A stretch of DNA of 64,000 bases from Xestospongia bergquistia (taxonomy: Eukaryota > Porifera > Demospongiae > Haplosclerida > Petrosiidae): the NCBI GenBank assembly GCA_963965975.1, contig OZ014411.1, forward strand, positions 994,501 to 1,058,500, in the 5' to 3' direction. This document shows positions 12,481 through 24,329 of this stretch, piece by piece. The position numbers and the translations under genes were made by a program. The notes under the pieces were generated by a model. That model did not search any database and had not been told where the DNA came from. It saw only the letters and a program-made list of their open reading frames with translations. Position 1 is the stretch's first letter. Every line of letters starts with the position of its first letter.

Positions 12481-15040
12481 ACACATACATCATGTTTTAG
12501 AGGTCTACACACATAGTATATATAAACCTGTGGATGAGGGACGCATTATCCAAGGACACAGAGCCATAGAACTAAAGGTGATCTCTTTACAAAATCCCAA
12601 ATTGACCAATGAAGCATGATATAATAATATGATATAATAATTATTTATCATGAGATTTTGCACTAACCTGCTTATATAGCTCAGTAAAATATTGTTTGTT
12701 TGTGGTCTCTTCCAAAGAGGAGAGTCCACTCGATGTAGGAAGATTATGTTAGTTCTGATGAAAGATGTATGTGAGACTAGAGTAACATAGAAATGATTCA
12801 CCTGGTCTGCAAACTTCAATGGTCACAAAGTCAGATAAGAATACAAATCACCATATTTCAAATTTTAACCCTTCATGGCATTCACTATAGGGTTTAAGAA
12901 ACTTAGTGAGCTATGTTGTCAAGCTAAAATGAACACAATAATGGCAGAAAATGGTAATAATTGATATAATGATATAGTAAGAATGTAATTATTACATATA
13001 GATAATGTTTAATAGACAGCAGTACATTGAGTGTTTGGAGAAGACATTCATTTACTCTGTTGTAAACATATAGACAAGTTAGTTAGTATTGTGTTAGATC
13101 TTATAGGGATAATGAAATTGGAAAGCAGTCTATGATCAAAGCTATACAACATTAGATAGAGAGGCTTGTTCAATGTAATTGGGATCCAAAATGATCGGAC
13201 TTCCAAAACCAGTTAGTAACCAACCACACAGACAAACTTTCCATCATATATAGCTTCAATGGACAAAAGCTGTTTTTCTTAAAAGATAGATTCAGTCTTC
13301 CTAGCTGCTTTAGAATGTAGAGTAAGGCAGCTGAGAAGTTAATATCAGCACTATAGGTAGCCATCATGGATAGTTGAACAGTGGTATATAAAAGGAACTT
13401 TTAGGCCATAGTTGACAGAGGATTCCAGAGTATACTACTTTCCAATAAATCCATGGAAATCACACACATGCAAAAGCAGCAGTACCAGCATATGCTACCA
13501 GAACCTTCTTCCATAAGCAAAGGGTTTGTCTCACAAGACTACTTTTTGTGTTCATTTTACAGTATGTACTCAATATACATTGCAAACATGTCACTGACAA
13601 TTAAAAGGGTAAATCAGAGAAAGACTTCATGGAACCAAAGAAGCACACAATGTATCACAATCTATACATGCTTTAGAAATAGAACCAGGTACTATATAAC
13701 AACAACAATGACTCTATCGATCCATCCTTACTTTAAATCAACAATCTTAATTAATACACTAGACTAATACATGAATTATTAAACGAAATGATTATAATAT
13801 ATACAACACTTAAACCCACCAAATACCGGTAGTTGATACAAACTCAAATGACGATGAACTCCTTTGGCAAAACTGTTATGCTTTCTCTGAGCAGTTGAAA
13901 TTAAGTTTATAAACAAGGGGTTAAAATTTACTAAGTAATTAAAATACCTAAGGTTTAAATTCTGTAGCATTTTCCTACAGTTAACAGCATTTACTATGAA
14001 TATTCAATCAAATCCAGAAAACATATGTTTACACAATTTATAATACACTTATGTAATGCTTATCCAAGAAACAGCTGTGACATCTTGTCAGATACAAATC
14101 AAGTAGATAAAGAACAGACAAACAGCTAATCTAAACATCTTATCATTGTTTAGAAATATGCAAAAGAATTCTAGACGTTGATCAATTAATACTGCGAATT
14201 CATAAAGTTAAAATGTTATGAATTATTTATTATCAAAATTAGCTGACAAATTCCATGATTAAAATATGAAGTTAGTAGTATACCTCCATCTGACAAGTCC
14301 TACAATAAAGAATAAAAATATACAAAATGTTAGAAAGATATTTACATATCATACAAAACTAAACATTTTTAAAGACATAGCTTTAATGGATGCTTAGGAA
14401 ATGCTAAACAATCCTTCATTGGCATATGTAAAGAGAAGAATGGTCATTTTCCAATATAATTCTATAATACAATCAATTGTTATGCATGTTCCTGTGTTAT
14501 ATCAACTCTATGTACTACTTGCTGTTCACCACATCAACTCTATCCCACTAGTTCATGGTAAATCACACTGTTATGTCTGTTATAAGTATAACAAAAAATT
14601 ATACTATAATGTTACAATAATTTTTATAGGAGCTTATAAAAAATAAAAGGAGTGGATAACATTTACATTATTATATATGTATATGTTATTATTAATAGAA
14701 GTGTACCTTGTGTGTGTGTTGCTATGATAAACTTTTAAATATAGTAAGCAGAATTAACAATGTTAATTCAGATGAAAGTACATTTAACTATTATAGTTAT
14801 ACAGATAACCTCAGGTCTCAGGATACTTATGACTCTATGACAATTATAAGCTCAATCCTTGACTTAGAAACATAGCAGTTATACACATTGTTACCATCAC
14901 CAAAGCACCAATGTTCCTTCATCCTCGTAACTATTACCAAACTATTACCATAACAACTAATATATGTTATAGCAGCATTACCATATCAACAACATAAAGG
15001 TCAATTAACAGCATGCATCAACACAGTACCAATTACTATA
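11309..15040. other. AT-rich stretch without a convincing gene
   Basis: Several open frames of 60-105 codons occur on both strands (for example 12505-12819 minus and 13453-13767 plus). They lack recognisable domains, good exon boundaries or codon bias. A plus-strand segment at about 12498-12610 reads open with a coding-like look (motif KPVDEGRIIQGHRAIEL) but cannot be joined to anything. A (TA)n tract lies at about 12450-12478. Confidence 0.4.
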
Positions 15041-15522
15041 GGGTAATTCCATATCAGTTCAACAAAAGTTCGCACATGACCTTCTTAGAATTGGACAAAA
15101 CTTGATATACAAGTAGCCCTGGTGGTGGCATAATACCAGTAGGAGTTTGGTACTCAGTGGTTGTATGGCTTCCCAGTAATTACCAATTGAATATTCTAGA
15201 TTTTCTGAATTTTTGCCGTACTAGTAACTCTTCAAACCAATGTAACTTCATTATTTCACAATCTTTAGTTTAGTAATTATAGCATCTTATAGCACGAACA
15301 ATGAGCTTTCATATGATATGTTGTATGGCTTCATCCAACAAAGTCTTAATTAGTGTACGCCTCATTCATTGTTTGACCTTTGACCTCTCTGAAAGTGCTG
15401 AATGGATTTTAAAAATATTTTTTGTAGATAACTGCCAAACATTCCTCTAAATGCTCTGCACGTTTTGTCTTGGGGGGCCATTGGGATCAAGAGATATGTG
15501 CTATTTTATAATTGTATGTAGG
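15041..15522. repeat. Left terminal inverted repeat of the 2.5-kb transposon
   Basis: It matches the reverse complement of 17089-17570 along its whole length with few differences. It begins GGGTAATTCC and ends near ATTGTATGTAGG. Confidence 0.85.
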
Positions 15523-15561
15523 TTAGCTCAGAACTACTATGTTGTAGTCATTGGTAATGCT

Positions 15562-17043
15562 TTACGTACTCAAAATCAACAGAGAAAAAGAAGTACAAAA
15601 AACAGTTATTTTATTCTTTGACAGAATAGTTTGTAGCTTTTTGGATGCACACATAATCTCTTTTTTTGTTAACATGTATACACGACCAGTTCTAGTTCTT
15701 GGATCTACTTGGGTTAAAATGTTTGTAATTGAAACACTGGAGATATCTCGGTGTTGTGGGTATATGTACGAGCTTGATGGACCAGGAGGGTAAAGAAATG
15801 TCAGCCTCACTTCCTGGGTGACATCTAGTACACATGCTAACCACCAATTGCCATCACGAAAACAAGTGACAAAATCAGCAATTGTTTCAGGTGAGAGATC
15901 ATCCTTTGTCAGTGTGACTAGCTCTTTCTTGGAAGCATCTGAGGTTGAATAACATCTAGCTTCCACAATGTTGTTTGAAACAGGTACAAATGAATGTAGC
16001 TTTCTAGTACAGGGAATCATGCGATAATGCTGAAAACGTTGATCTAGAATGTGTTTTTCACTTTCATAGTCTTCATTGCTGCAGTAGCCAAAGTGAACTG
16101 CTGGTACATTTTCACTTGCCCAGTTGAACAGCTGACGAGGTGTCATTAGCTGGTCATTGTACGGTCTTTGTAGGCTAGCCCGAGCTGCTAGTCGTTTGAC
16201 TGTTCCACCAAGATCATCACAGGCTCCCTTCCCATGTGAAGTGGCCGAAAAATGCCATTCAGCTGCAACTCCAAGTCGCCTTGGTGGTGGCACAAATTGA
16301 GGAAATTTTTTCGGTTTTTGTACAGTGAAGCAGCACCATCAGAAAAATATATTATTTTCTTTGGGTGCAATGCTAGAGGCAGAAAATTCTTCAAAAAGGA
16401 AATAAAGCTTTTTTGGAAAAGGTGAACAGCTATCGTGTCGTGATGCAGACAATCTGATATAATTACATAACTCAAATGGTGTACCTGTGCCGAATCCAGA
16501 TAGTAGGCAAAAAAAGGGTGTAGAGTTGCTTGAGAGTTGTTCCAGTGAAACCCTTGGGCAGAATCTTGTAGCACAAATGAATAGTTCTCGGAGAAGTCTG
16601 CTGTAACTAAAAACTCTCCCTCTTTTAGGGTTGTCTTACAAGTTGCATAAAACGAAGCCTGGTCTTTTGCAATAAATGAATGGGGACGCAAGAGTTCTAA
16701 CTTATCACAAAATAAGTCAGCAAATTCCTCCGCTTGAGACAAATATGTCTCGAGTGTCGATCTGTCAGTGGAAACCCACTGTTTGTAGGCAATGTGATCT
16801 ATGTCATTTTCATCCAACTATGTGAGTAATTCTTCCTTGTTTGTAGGCAATGTGATCTATGTCATTTTCATCCAACTTTGTGAGTAATTCTTCCTTCAGC
16901 TTCTCAATTCCCGGACAGGTATCACATTCACCTATATAGCACATAGGATATGCCGGATTGCACATGATTTTTGCCAAACAGTGGTGGTATGGTAGTTGCA
17001 CCTCCATCATCATCAGCTTTACATTTTGATGTATTGTGCACAC
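15562..17043 (-). pseudogene. DDE-type transposase, frame-broken at two points
   Basis: Three minus-strand frames join into one protein of about 490 aa: 16810-17043 (N-terminal, Cys-containing CYIGECDTCPG), 16188-16817 and 15562-16293. Motifs in order are LVTADFSENYSFVLQD, WNNSQATLHPFFAYY, SDCLHHDTIAVHLFQKSF, YFSDGAASLYKNRKNF, AEWHFSATSHGKGACDD and GGTVKRLAARASLQRP. The two Asp-bearing blocks (TADFSENY and FSDGAAS) look like DDE catalytic blocks, and the family is common in invertebrate genomes. A 58-bp tandem duplication at 16781-16896 causes the first frame change, and an indel near 16270-16290 causes the second. Position between the two TIRs supports the transposase call; the exact superfamily is open (Sola-like is one option). 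Confidence 0.75.
16781..16896. repeat. 58-bp tandem duplication that breaks the transposase frame
   Basis: GTTTGTAGGCAATGTGATCT begins one unit at 16781 and the next at 16839. Because 58 is not a multiple of three, the transposase frame shifts here, and the same peptide (LDENDIDHIAYKQ) is encoded twice in different frames. Confidence 0.85.
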
Positions 17044-17088
17044 ACAGACAGAGAACTTAGAACCTTCTGAATGTGTTAACTAATATAG

Positions 17089-17570
17089 CCTACATACAAT
17101 TATAAAATAGCACTTATCTCTTGATCCCAATGGACCCCCAAGACAAAACGTGCAGAGCATTTAGAGGAATGTTTGGCAGTTATCTACAAAAAATATTTTT
17201 AAAATCCATTCAGCACTTTCAGAGAGGTCAAAGGTCAAACAATGAATGAGGCGTACACTAATTAAGACTTTGTTGGATGAAGCCATACAACATATCATAT
17301 GAAAGCTCATTGTTCGTGCTATAAGATGCTATAATTACTAAACTAAAGATTGTGAAATAATGAAGTTACATTGGTTTGAAGAGTTACTAGTACGGCAAAA
17401 ATTCAGAAAATCTAGAATATTCAATTGGCAATTACTGGGAAGCCATACAACCACTGAGTACCAAACTCCTACTGGTATTATGCCACCACCAGGGCTACTT
17501 GTATATCGAGTTTCGTCCAATTCTAAGAAGGTCATGTGCGAACTTTTGTTGAACTGATATGGAATTACCC
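17089..17570. repeat. Right terminal inverted repeat of the 2.5-kb transposon
   Basis: This is the mirror copy of 15041-15522, ending GGAATTACCC immediately before the TATA target duplication. Confidence 0.85.
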
Positions 17571-17599
17571 TATACCAACATTACAATAACTATTAGGAC

Positions 17600-17604
17600 T
17601 ATAC

Positions 17605-17643
<39 letters not shown>

Positions 17644-19060
17644 TGAAGTATCTAAGTCTGTTGAAGAGTGCTCGATGTCGTTTAGACAAAGCGAGTTATA
17701 TATATATAGTGGGTTATATATATATATATATATATAACAGTTCCATGGTAACAATCACCCAATCCAGCAAGAGCATACATATATATATATCACCATAGCA
17801 ACAGTATTACTATTAGTTATCACTATTTTTCCTATTGTTCAAGATCAGCTATATTACCATAACATTTTAACAGAATGAAGTTATACCTACTTGTTGAGTA
17901 ATGTATATTCCATTAAAACTAATATTGTATTAATTTCTAACATTACCTTTGTTCTTCTAGAACATGTAACTTGACTTTTGCCTAATGCTATTGTTTTTGC
18001 AAGTCATTTATCTAACTGTATATGCAACAAGATTTTCATTTAGTTCAGATCATCTGTTAATTTTTTAAAGAAATAATCACTCACTGTAATATTTTTAGTG
18101 TTTTACATGACACAGATGTTAGACAATGGGGAGTGACAGTCAGTTATGTCACTACGAACGTATGTCATCAATCAGGGGCACTGCCATAACCTTTATTATA
18201 TTTGTGTGTCAAATATAATCATAAGCACATATGTGTAAATGATTATATAACAGTTTACTTAGTACCTGATGTAACTTGAAGTAACTTTGTGTATACATTT
18301 GGTATCAGTAAAAGAAAACAAATCTGGAAACAACAGCTCTTATTGTCATTCTTCATCAGTGGGAAATCTACATACCAGCTGTCATCAAATATCATTATTT
18401 GGATTAATGTTGCTGTTCAAAGCATCTTAGCTTGATGTCCAATGTGTAAATACATAAAAAGACAATAATTTTAAAGTTTTAACATTTTGTTTCAATAAAA
18501 CATGTACAATTGCAATGCAAGTTGTCGTTATTTTCTTTAAAGCAGTCATTACTTACTAGTGTTGCTTTAGTAAGGAAAAAATATTTTAGTTTAGTTTAGT
18601 ATTAGTGAAAGGTTATAAAATACATTTTAGTTTAGTTTAGTTTTAGTATGTAACCAGAAAAGTAATTTTAGTTAGTATTAGTTTAGTTTTTCAATTTCAT
18701 TTTTTTTTCAGTTTAGTTTAGTTTTAGTAAGGACTTGGCAAAGCAATTTGAGTTAGTATTAGTTTAGTAGCTTCATATAGTTTTCTATTTTAGTTAATAT
18801 TAGATTACTTGATTCACTTAATTTGCAATCATGTAAGAAAGGCGATCAAATAATGACATGTCAAAGATACACATATTTATTGTTTTTTCTAAGAAGGATT
18901 TCACACTCTAAGTTGTGGTTTGTCAGTCTATTAATATTAGTAAAATAACATAATGTCAGCTTTAATTTTAGTATTATTTTAGTTTTTGGCAGAAAAAAAA
19001 TTTAGCTTTAGTTTAGTTTTAGTTGTTTGGAAATGTTAATTTTTGGTTGTAAGTTAGTAA
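17600..19060. repeat. Simple-sequence region: (TA)n tracts and TAGTT-rich arrays
   Basis: (TA)n tracts occur at about 17608-17641, 17697-17735 and 17778-17792. From about 18575 to 19035 the plus strand is a degenerate TTTAGTTTAGT array broken by unique sequence. No gene is seen; open frames here are products of low complexity. Confidence 0.7.
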
Positions 19061-19638
19061 TAAGTGTACTTGACAATCTTTAGATGTTTAGATAAAGAAG
19101 ACTCAATCCAAAACAATTATCACAAGTACTTCAACATATTCCACCGCTACTTTTAAGCTCTAAATCATTCTTTAGTCACGTCTGAGTCCTTTTGATATTA
19201 AAGAAGGGTACATTACAAATAATGGTCTTTCATTAACATGTAATATATATTCTAACATAGGTAATCAGTCTTAATTTCATACAAAAATGACAAAACTGGC
19301 TACTGATACTTACATGTCCTCTAGTGATGGTAAAGTTATTGTAATTGTTCTTATCACACTGTGTTTTCTTCATAGATATGTGCAAATATCAAGCTTGATT
19401 GCCATGTTATGGAATATGGAGCAAATTCCAGAGTTAACTTCCAGCTCCCATTTGTTTAGGTATTGGTCAAAAGAAGTCCAGCTTTGAACAATAAGTACAG
19501 GCAGTTAAACAAGTCATTTCAGTTTTTTTCATTGTTTAGGAAGGAGATGTCTTTCAATGGAAAGGAGAAAGGCTTTCCAAAAATGAACCATCTGGAGGAT
19601 ACATTTGTGGAACCCTCTCACATTATTATTAACTAATG

Positions 19639-20149
19639 TTATAGTACGTTGCTAGGTGGTTGCTATGATTATAAGGCTGCATTAAATCAACTAAAACATT
19701 CTCACCCAGCCCACAATGCATTATCACAAACCACAGTGCATTAACTGAAACCACAGTGCAATATCTGGGTAAATGCGAGAAAGATATATTAAGTGTGCAG
19801 TTCCAACCAAAGAACACGCAAGAGTCGACTATGTGGACTGTTAAAAATTATAACGAATGGAGTAAAGCTCGAAATGCTATGTATGCTGAAAACCCAGAAG
19901 AACAAGTTCCAGAGGCGTTGTTACAGAGCACTGACCCCACTATTTTGAGTAAGTGGCTAGGCCTTTTTATTGCAGAGACCAGGAAACAAGACGGCGGGTT
20001 TTATCCTCCAAAAACATTATACCTGTTGCTATCTGGTGTATATCGTTATATGAAAAGCTTGAATCCAGTCGCCTTTTCACAAACACGTGTGTCATGCATT
20101 GCAATTACGTCACGATGTTGCCAAGCAACCACCTAGCAACGTACTATAA
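19639..20149 (+). mobile_element. Inverted-repeat-bounded element carrying a Crypton-like frame
   Basis: The ends 19639-19664 and 20124-20149 are perfect 26-bp inverted repeats (TTATAGTACGTTGCTAGGTG, then GTTGCT). They enclose the 126-codon frame described separately, whose last codons run into the right repeat. A GC-rich palindrome follows 5 bp later. This looks like a non-autonomous or truncated element built around one captured domain. Confidence 0.6.
19756..20136 (+). pseudogene. QRICH1/ZMYM2/Crypton-type N-terminal domain fragment
   Basis: The frame reads TMWTVKNYNEWSKARN, then LLQSTDPTILSKWLGLFIAE, TRKQDGGFYPPKTLYLLLSG and VYRYMKSLNP. It matches the plan of the N-terminal helical domain found in QRICH1, ZMYM2-4, KCTD1-type proteins and Crypton tyrosine-recombinase elements: W..N..W, alternating Leu/Trp core, E.RK.DG..YPP.TLY...GIYRY. 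The catalytic recombinase part expected downstream is missing; the frame runs into the 26-bp repeat and stops. The first ATG of the domain is near 19831, since the open frame itself starts at GTG. I read it as a fragment, not a working gene. Confidence 0.6.
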
Positions 20150-20154
20150 AACAC

Positions 20155-20268
20155 TTATAACACATCCGGTCGTGCTGTGGTTGTATTTATAAACACTCCG
20201 CCCTCGGGCCTGCGGCCCTCGTGCATCGTGTTTATAAATCAACCACAGCACTCCCGGATGTGTTATAA
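20155..20268. repeat. GC-rich fold-back, 114 bp
   Basis: The ends TTATAACACATCCGG and CCGGATGTGTTATAA are exact inverted repeats, with inner arms GTGCTGTGGTTG / CAACCACAGCAC and TTTATAAACAC / GTGTTTATAAA. The core CCCTCGGGCCTGCGGCCCTC is strikingly GC-rich in an AT-rich genome. It is a palindromic MITE next to the Crypton-like fragment. Confidence 0.75.
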
Positions 20269-22720
20269 CTAATACATATATATTATATACAATTTCACAT
20301 TCAGAAGCATTTTAGAGTATTCCCTCAATAATGACACATGAGTTTTCAGTGATCAACAGTAATAATATTCACAATTCACTACTGTTCCTAGTAATCTGAA
20401 AGAATTCTGAATTATTTCTGTATGCATGACTCATATATGAATGTCATCTACTTTTATGTACACCAATATATGATATATGTTATATATGCATAGAACCAAG
20501 TATTTAGACATAAACTATTTAGACAAACTGTGAGAAGTTGCAACATATTGAAGGATGCAAATCAATTTTGACAAAACTTCAGTGATGATCACAAGAAATA
20601 TTTATGTATCCTTTTTGTAACTATATTGTGGTGATCTTAATAGTGACTTTTTCCTCTTATTGATTGGTGCTATCGGTAATAATGATTTATTATTAGATGG
20701 TCCACCTGACAAAGTACCATAATACATCTGTCTTCCAAGCAATTAAGATAGTTAAATAATTATACTTTATATAACATTTTAGGGAAAGATGCATAACTTA
20801 ATTAATTCTTTTAAATGACTTTTGTTCATAGATCTCAGGTACATTTTATAATTTTGATTATGCTGAACATTTTATCTCTTCTATCTAGCTAGGAAACATG
20901 TACTCGTCTGATCTTCCATACGTCTCAAGCCTGAAAAGTGAGGGACTCAGCTGGTATATTAAATGGCGAGACCAGGCAACAGACAAGCCATTAGCAACAG
21001 AAGGTTATTATCCAGTAAAATCCCGTATTCTAAGGGTATCCTGAAGTCACGTGTTAGCAACTTGCAACAACTAAGTATGTCTGTTTGCAAGCATTGTGAT
21101 AAGACCTTTCAACACAAATCCAGTCTATCAAGACATGTTAAAGCTGTTCATGAGGTAGACAGTGGCTCAGTCTTTTGCAATGAATGTCATGACAGGTGAA
21201 TAATAATAATTTGTAGTCACAAAAGTGTCATTAACTATGATCATATTATGTACTAACCGCACTATATATGATGCATGACAAAATAATTTTCATGGGTCAG
21301 CTCAGTAGGGAAGCCTGAGGTGAATATTTTTTTGTGAACACACAGTGAATTTTCAGTATCTATTTTTTTTACTGCATGGTGTACTGAAACACCTGCCAGC
21401 AAACTTGGACTGTAAATTTCTAACTCAGTGACTTAAGAATTTCATCTATCATTTTCATATTCATTAGATTTTTGAATCGAAAGGATCTGATATCTCACCT
21501 AAATAGTTCTCAAAATAAGAATATTGTTTTGTAAGAGCATAATTTTGAAAGTTTTTCTCAATTTCTTGATTGGAAACTTGCTGAGGAGAAAAAAAAGCAA
21601 CTCCTTCTACATTCAACAATGTGGAACTCAACTAACAGCAGACAAGAAAGGGAAACGTTATTACTTCTACTGTAATCGATCTGGGAAATATGTGCCAAAG
21701 GGGGCTGGAAGTCATCAATTAAAATTAGAAGGATTATGTAAAATTGGCAACGCATGGTCGGGTTACATGAAGGCTCATCAAGACATTGACTCAGATGCTG
21801 TTCATGTGGAGTATTGCTCTCATCACCACAATCATGAAATACAGTTAGTCCACTTGACAATGGATGCCCAATTGCGAGCAAAAATAGCAACTAAGCTGCA
21901 TGAAGGTGTCTCTGAAAAGAAAATACTTGATGAAATCAGAGATAATGTTACAAGCAGCATTGGAAGAGAGCACTTAGTTTCAATTCAAGATATTCAGAAT
22001 ATTGGTCGTCAGTATAATGTTGAAGGAGTACAGCGGCATCAAAATGATCTTCAGAGTGTTGACATATGGGTCAAAGAAATGAGGAACGAATCCTATAATC
22101 CAATTTTGCTTTACAAAACTCAAGGTGTTGAACAAGGTAACGATGTTGATAATCTTGCCAAAGATAATGTACTGTTGTGCATTCAAACTGAATTTCAAAA
22201 AGACATGGCAAAGAAGTTTGAGAATAACAAGGTTATATTTATTGATTCAACACACGGCACAACAATGTATGATTTCTTGCTAATTACCGTAATGGTTGTT
22301 GACGAGTTTGATGAAGGTTTACCAATTGCATGGGCCATCAGCAATCGTGAAGATCAGAGTGTTCTCATTGAGTTTTTTAAATCTATTAAGGCCAAGGTTG
22401 GAAACCTCATACCAAAATTCTTCATGTCTGATTGTGCCGAACAGTTCTACAATGCGTGGATCAGTGTGTTCGAAGGGAAACCTCACAAGCTCATGTGTAC
22501 ATGGCACATTGACAAAGCATGGAGAAAGAAGTTGACTGAATTAGTTCCGTCTAAAGAAGGAAGAGTTAGTATTTACCACTACTTGCATGTTATAATGGAG
22601 GAAACAGACACGGGAAATTTCGAGCTTCTTCTTTTTAAGCAGTTTCTTTCATACCTTAAGAATGAAGATTCAAGCACAAAGGATGATGGAAAAGAAAGTT
22701 TTTTGGATTACTTCAGCAGT

Positions 22721-22736
22721 ACCTATGTACCTATGT
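22721..22736. repeat. 8-bp tandem duplication breaking the MULE frame
   Basis: ACCTATGT is repeated twice in direct contact. Reading through one copy only would keep the transposase in frame into the WAYSYR block; two copies shift it. Confidence 0.75.
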
Positions 22737-23063
22737 GCCATGTAAGCAACAGTGGGCATATTCATATCGACTAGGCGCTGGGATCAATACTAATATGTAT
22801 GTTGAAAGCTTCCATCGTGTCCTTAAAATTGTTTATCTGGAAAGTAAACAAAATCGAAGAGTGGACTGTTTACTGTCTGTTTTGTTGCATTTTGCTAAGG
22901 ACAAGGCTTTTGATCGAATTAGTAAATTGGAGAAAGAAAAGTCCACACGTCGCATCAAGGAAATTGTCAAACGACACAGATCAGCTTAAGAAATGCATAG
23001 GAAAAATAACTCCGATTCACTGGTGAAGAATATTGACAACAGCTCATGGCTAGTGTCATCATA

Positions 23064-23119
23064 ATCATCTGAAGATAAAGTCTATACTGTGATCATCTGA
23101 AGATAAAGTCTATACTGTG
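23064..23119. repeat. 28-bp tandem duplication between transposase and SWIM parts
   Basis: Two exact units begin ATCATCTGAAGATAAAGTCT at 23064 and 23092. The length is not a multiple of three, so the frame changes here. Confidence 0.8.
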
Positions 23120-23939
23120 AAGTGTTCGTTATGCATGTGTTCATATATGTACATGTGCTGATTCCCATTTGCAAAGCACTGTGTGTAAACACTCACACTT
23201 AGTACAGCTTCATTTAAATAGCTCGAGTAGATTGGAAATGCTACCTGAAAACGAACAAGAAGGAGATTCTGCACAGACGATAACTGAGAGTTGCATGGAT
23301 GGTCGTGATGGTACTAACAATTAGAAGGCAGAACTGGAATCTGCTGGATACTTTGTTGACATTCTTAAATCATCATGCGACACCAGCCTTAACAGCCAGA
23401 AAAAAGCTATAAGTGATGCATTATACGAGCTACAAATACTTGTTGATTCATCCGTTAACCACGAGGCGCTTCTAACCGCCAAGAAACCTGTGATGGCTGC
23501 TCAGTCATCTCTGAAGACAATTGAGAAGCAATCTGCCCCTCTTAATGAGATATCTTTCAATGTCCACAAGCGTCCAGCACCAAATGCTAATCATCAGAAG
23601 CAAAACAGATTTTTTTCAACTAAGAAGAAGAGGCCAAGCAATAAACGGTGGGCTAAACCTACTTTAACAGAAAAGGAACAATGTCTCAACATATTGAATG
23701 AAGTTGAAGTTACATTTTGTGCAATATGTTCAAGGGAAGATGATCCTAATGATGGAGAGAACTTTGTATGCTGGATCCAATGCACTGAGTGTGGTGTGTG
23801 GGTGCATAAATCTTGTTCTGGTTTATTGGACACAGATTATGATGATTACCTTTGTAAAAATTGTCTTAAAAAATTAATATCATGCCTTTACATACTGTTG
23901 ATTTAATACTGAAAAATTTTTATTAATTTTAGAGTAGAC

Positions 23940-24329
23940 TTTACACGTGATTTCAGGATACTCATAGAATATGGGATTTTACTGGATGCTAACCTTCTGT
24001 CGCTAATGGCTTGTGGCAACAGACATGGAGCTGCTTCTCTTCCATCATCTTTGCATCACACACTCCCACAAGTTTCACAGACGTTTCCAAACATAAAGAC
24101 CTTACTGCTCATCTTGTGTTCATTGGCAGTTACATCATGTACGGCTGAATGATCATTTAGTGCCCTCAAACTAATTAAGACTTCACTTAGATCAACGATG
24201 GGAAACAACTGATTGTCTTCTTTGTCTCTTGTTCATGGCAATATAGACATTGACGTTGACCAGGTTATAGATGAGTTTGCTAGGAGGCATCCACGTTGCT
24301 TGCAACTTGAGAACATTATTAACACTTAG
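23940..24329 (+). pseudogene. hAT transposase C-terminal dimerisation fragment
   Basis: A plus-strand frame ending at TAG 24327 reads FPNIKTLLLILCSLAVTSCT, AE-stop-SFSALKLIKTSLRST, MGNN-stop-LSSLSLVHGNID and DVDQVIDEFARRHPR. This is the hAT C-terminal dimerisation motif (PN...LL.I......S.AERSFS.L..IK..LRSTM...RL..L). The two internal TGA codons (24150 and 24210) sit exactly where the family has Arg, so CGA to TGA changes are likely. No other hAT part precedes it; the upstream neighbour is the decayed MULE. Confidence 0.75.

Larger units (their letters stand above)
15041..17570 (-). mobile_element. Complete DNA transposon with 482-bp TIRs and TATA target duplication
   Basis: The left end (15041-15522, starting GGGTAATTCCATATCAGTTC) and right end (17089-17570) are long, near-identical inverted repeats of 482 bp. 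TATA flanks the element at 15037-15040 and 17571-17574, which fits a 4-bp target duplication. One minus-strand transposase gene fills the middle. Long TIRs with a 4-bp duplication fit the Sola superfamily best of those I know, but the protein alone does not let me assign it. High TIR identity suggests fairly recent activity even though the transposase is frame-broken. Confidence 0.85.
20898..23906 (+). pseudogene. MULE transposase with C2H2, SWIM and PHD modules, decayed
   Basis: Pieces in order are as follows. A short frame from 20898 (MYSSDLPYVSSLKSEGL). A C2H2 finger at 20963-21195 (VCKHCDKTFQHKSSLSRHVKAVH) followed by FCNECHD; a GTGAAT/ATTAG intron (21196-21467) joins this to RFLNRKDLISHLNSSQ. 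A MULE transposase at about 21595-22770 with FIDSTHGTTMYDFLLITVMV, FFMSDCAEQFYNAW and CTWHIDKAWR, then WAYSYRLGAGINTNMYVESF. A SWIM-like motif near 23130-23190 (CTC...CKH). Finally a PHD finger at about 23715-23870 (CAICSREDD, CWIQCTECGVWVHKSCSG, YLCKNCL). Breaks: TAA at 21532, a frame change in the A8 run near 21591, an 8-bp tandem duplication at 22721-22736, TAA near 22987, a 28-bp duplication at 23064-23119 and TAG at 23322. Removing the duplications in thought restores a continuous frame. It is related in plan to ZSWIM1/3, which derive from MULEs. Confidence 0.8.

Noticed and set aside
12505-12819. 104-codon minus-strand open frame
   Set aside because: No domain, no supported start or splice context, low-complexity Ile/Leu/Tyr content. 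The opposite strand looks equally open in places.
13453-13767. 104-codon plus-strand open frame
   Set aside because: Composition looks like translated AT-rich noise, with no homology pattern and no exon signals.
17559-17798. Plus-strand frame rich in IYIY
   Set aside because: It is a translation of (TA)n microsatellites.
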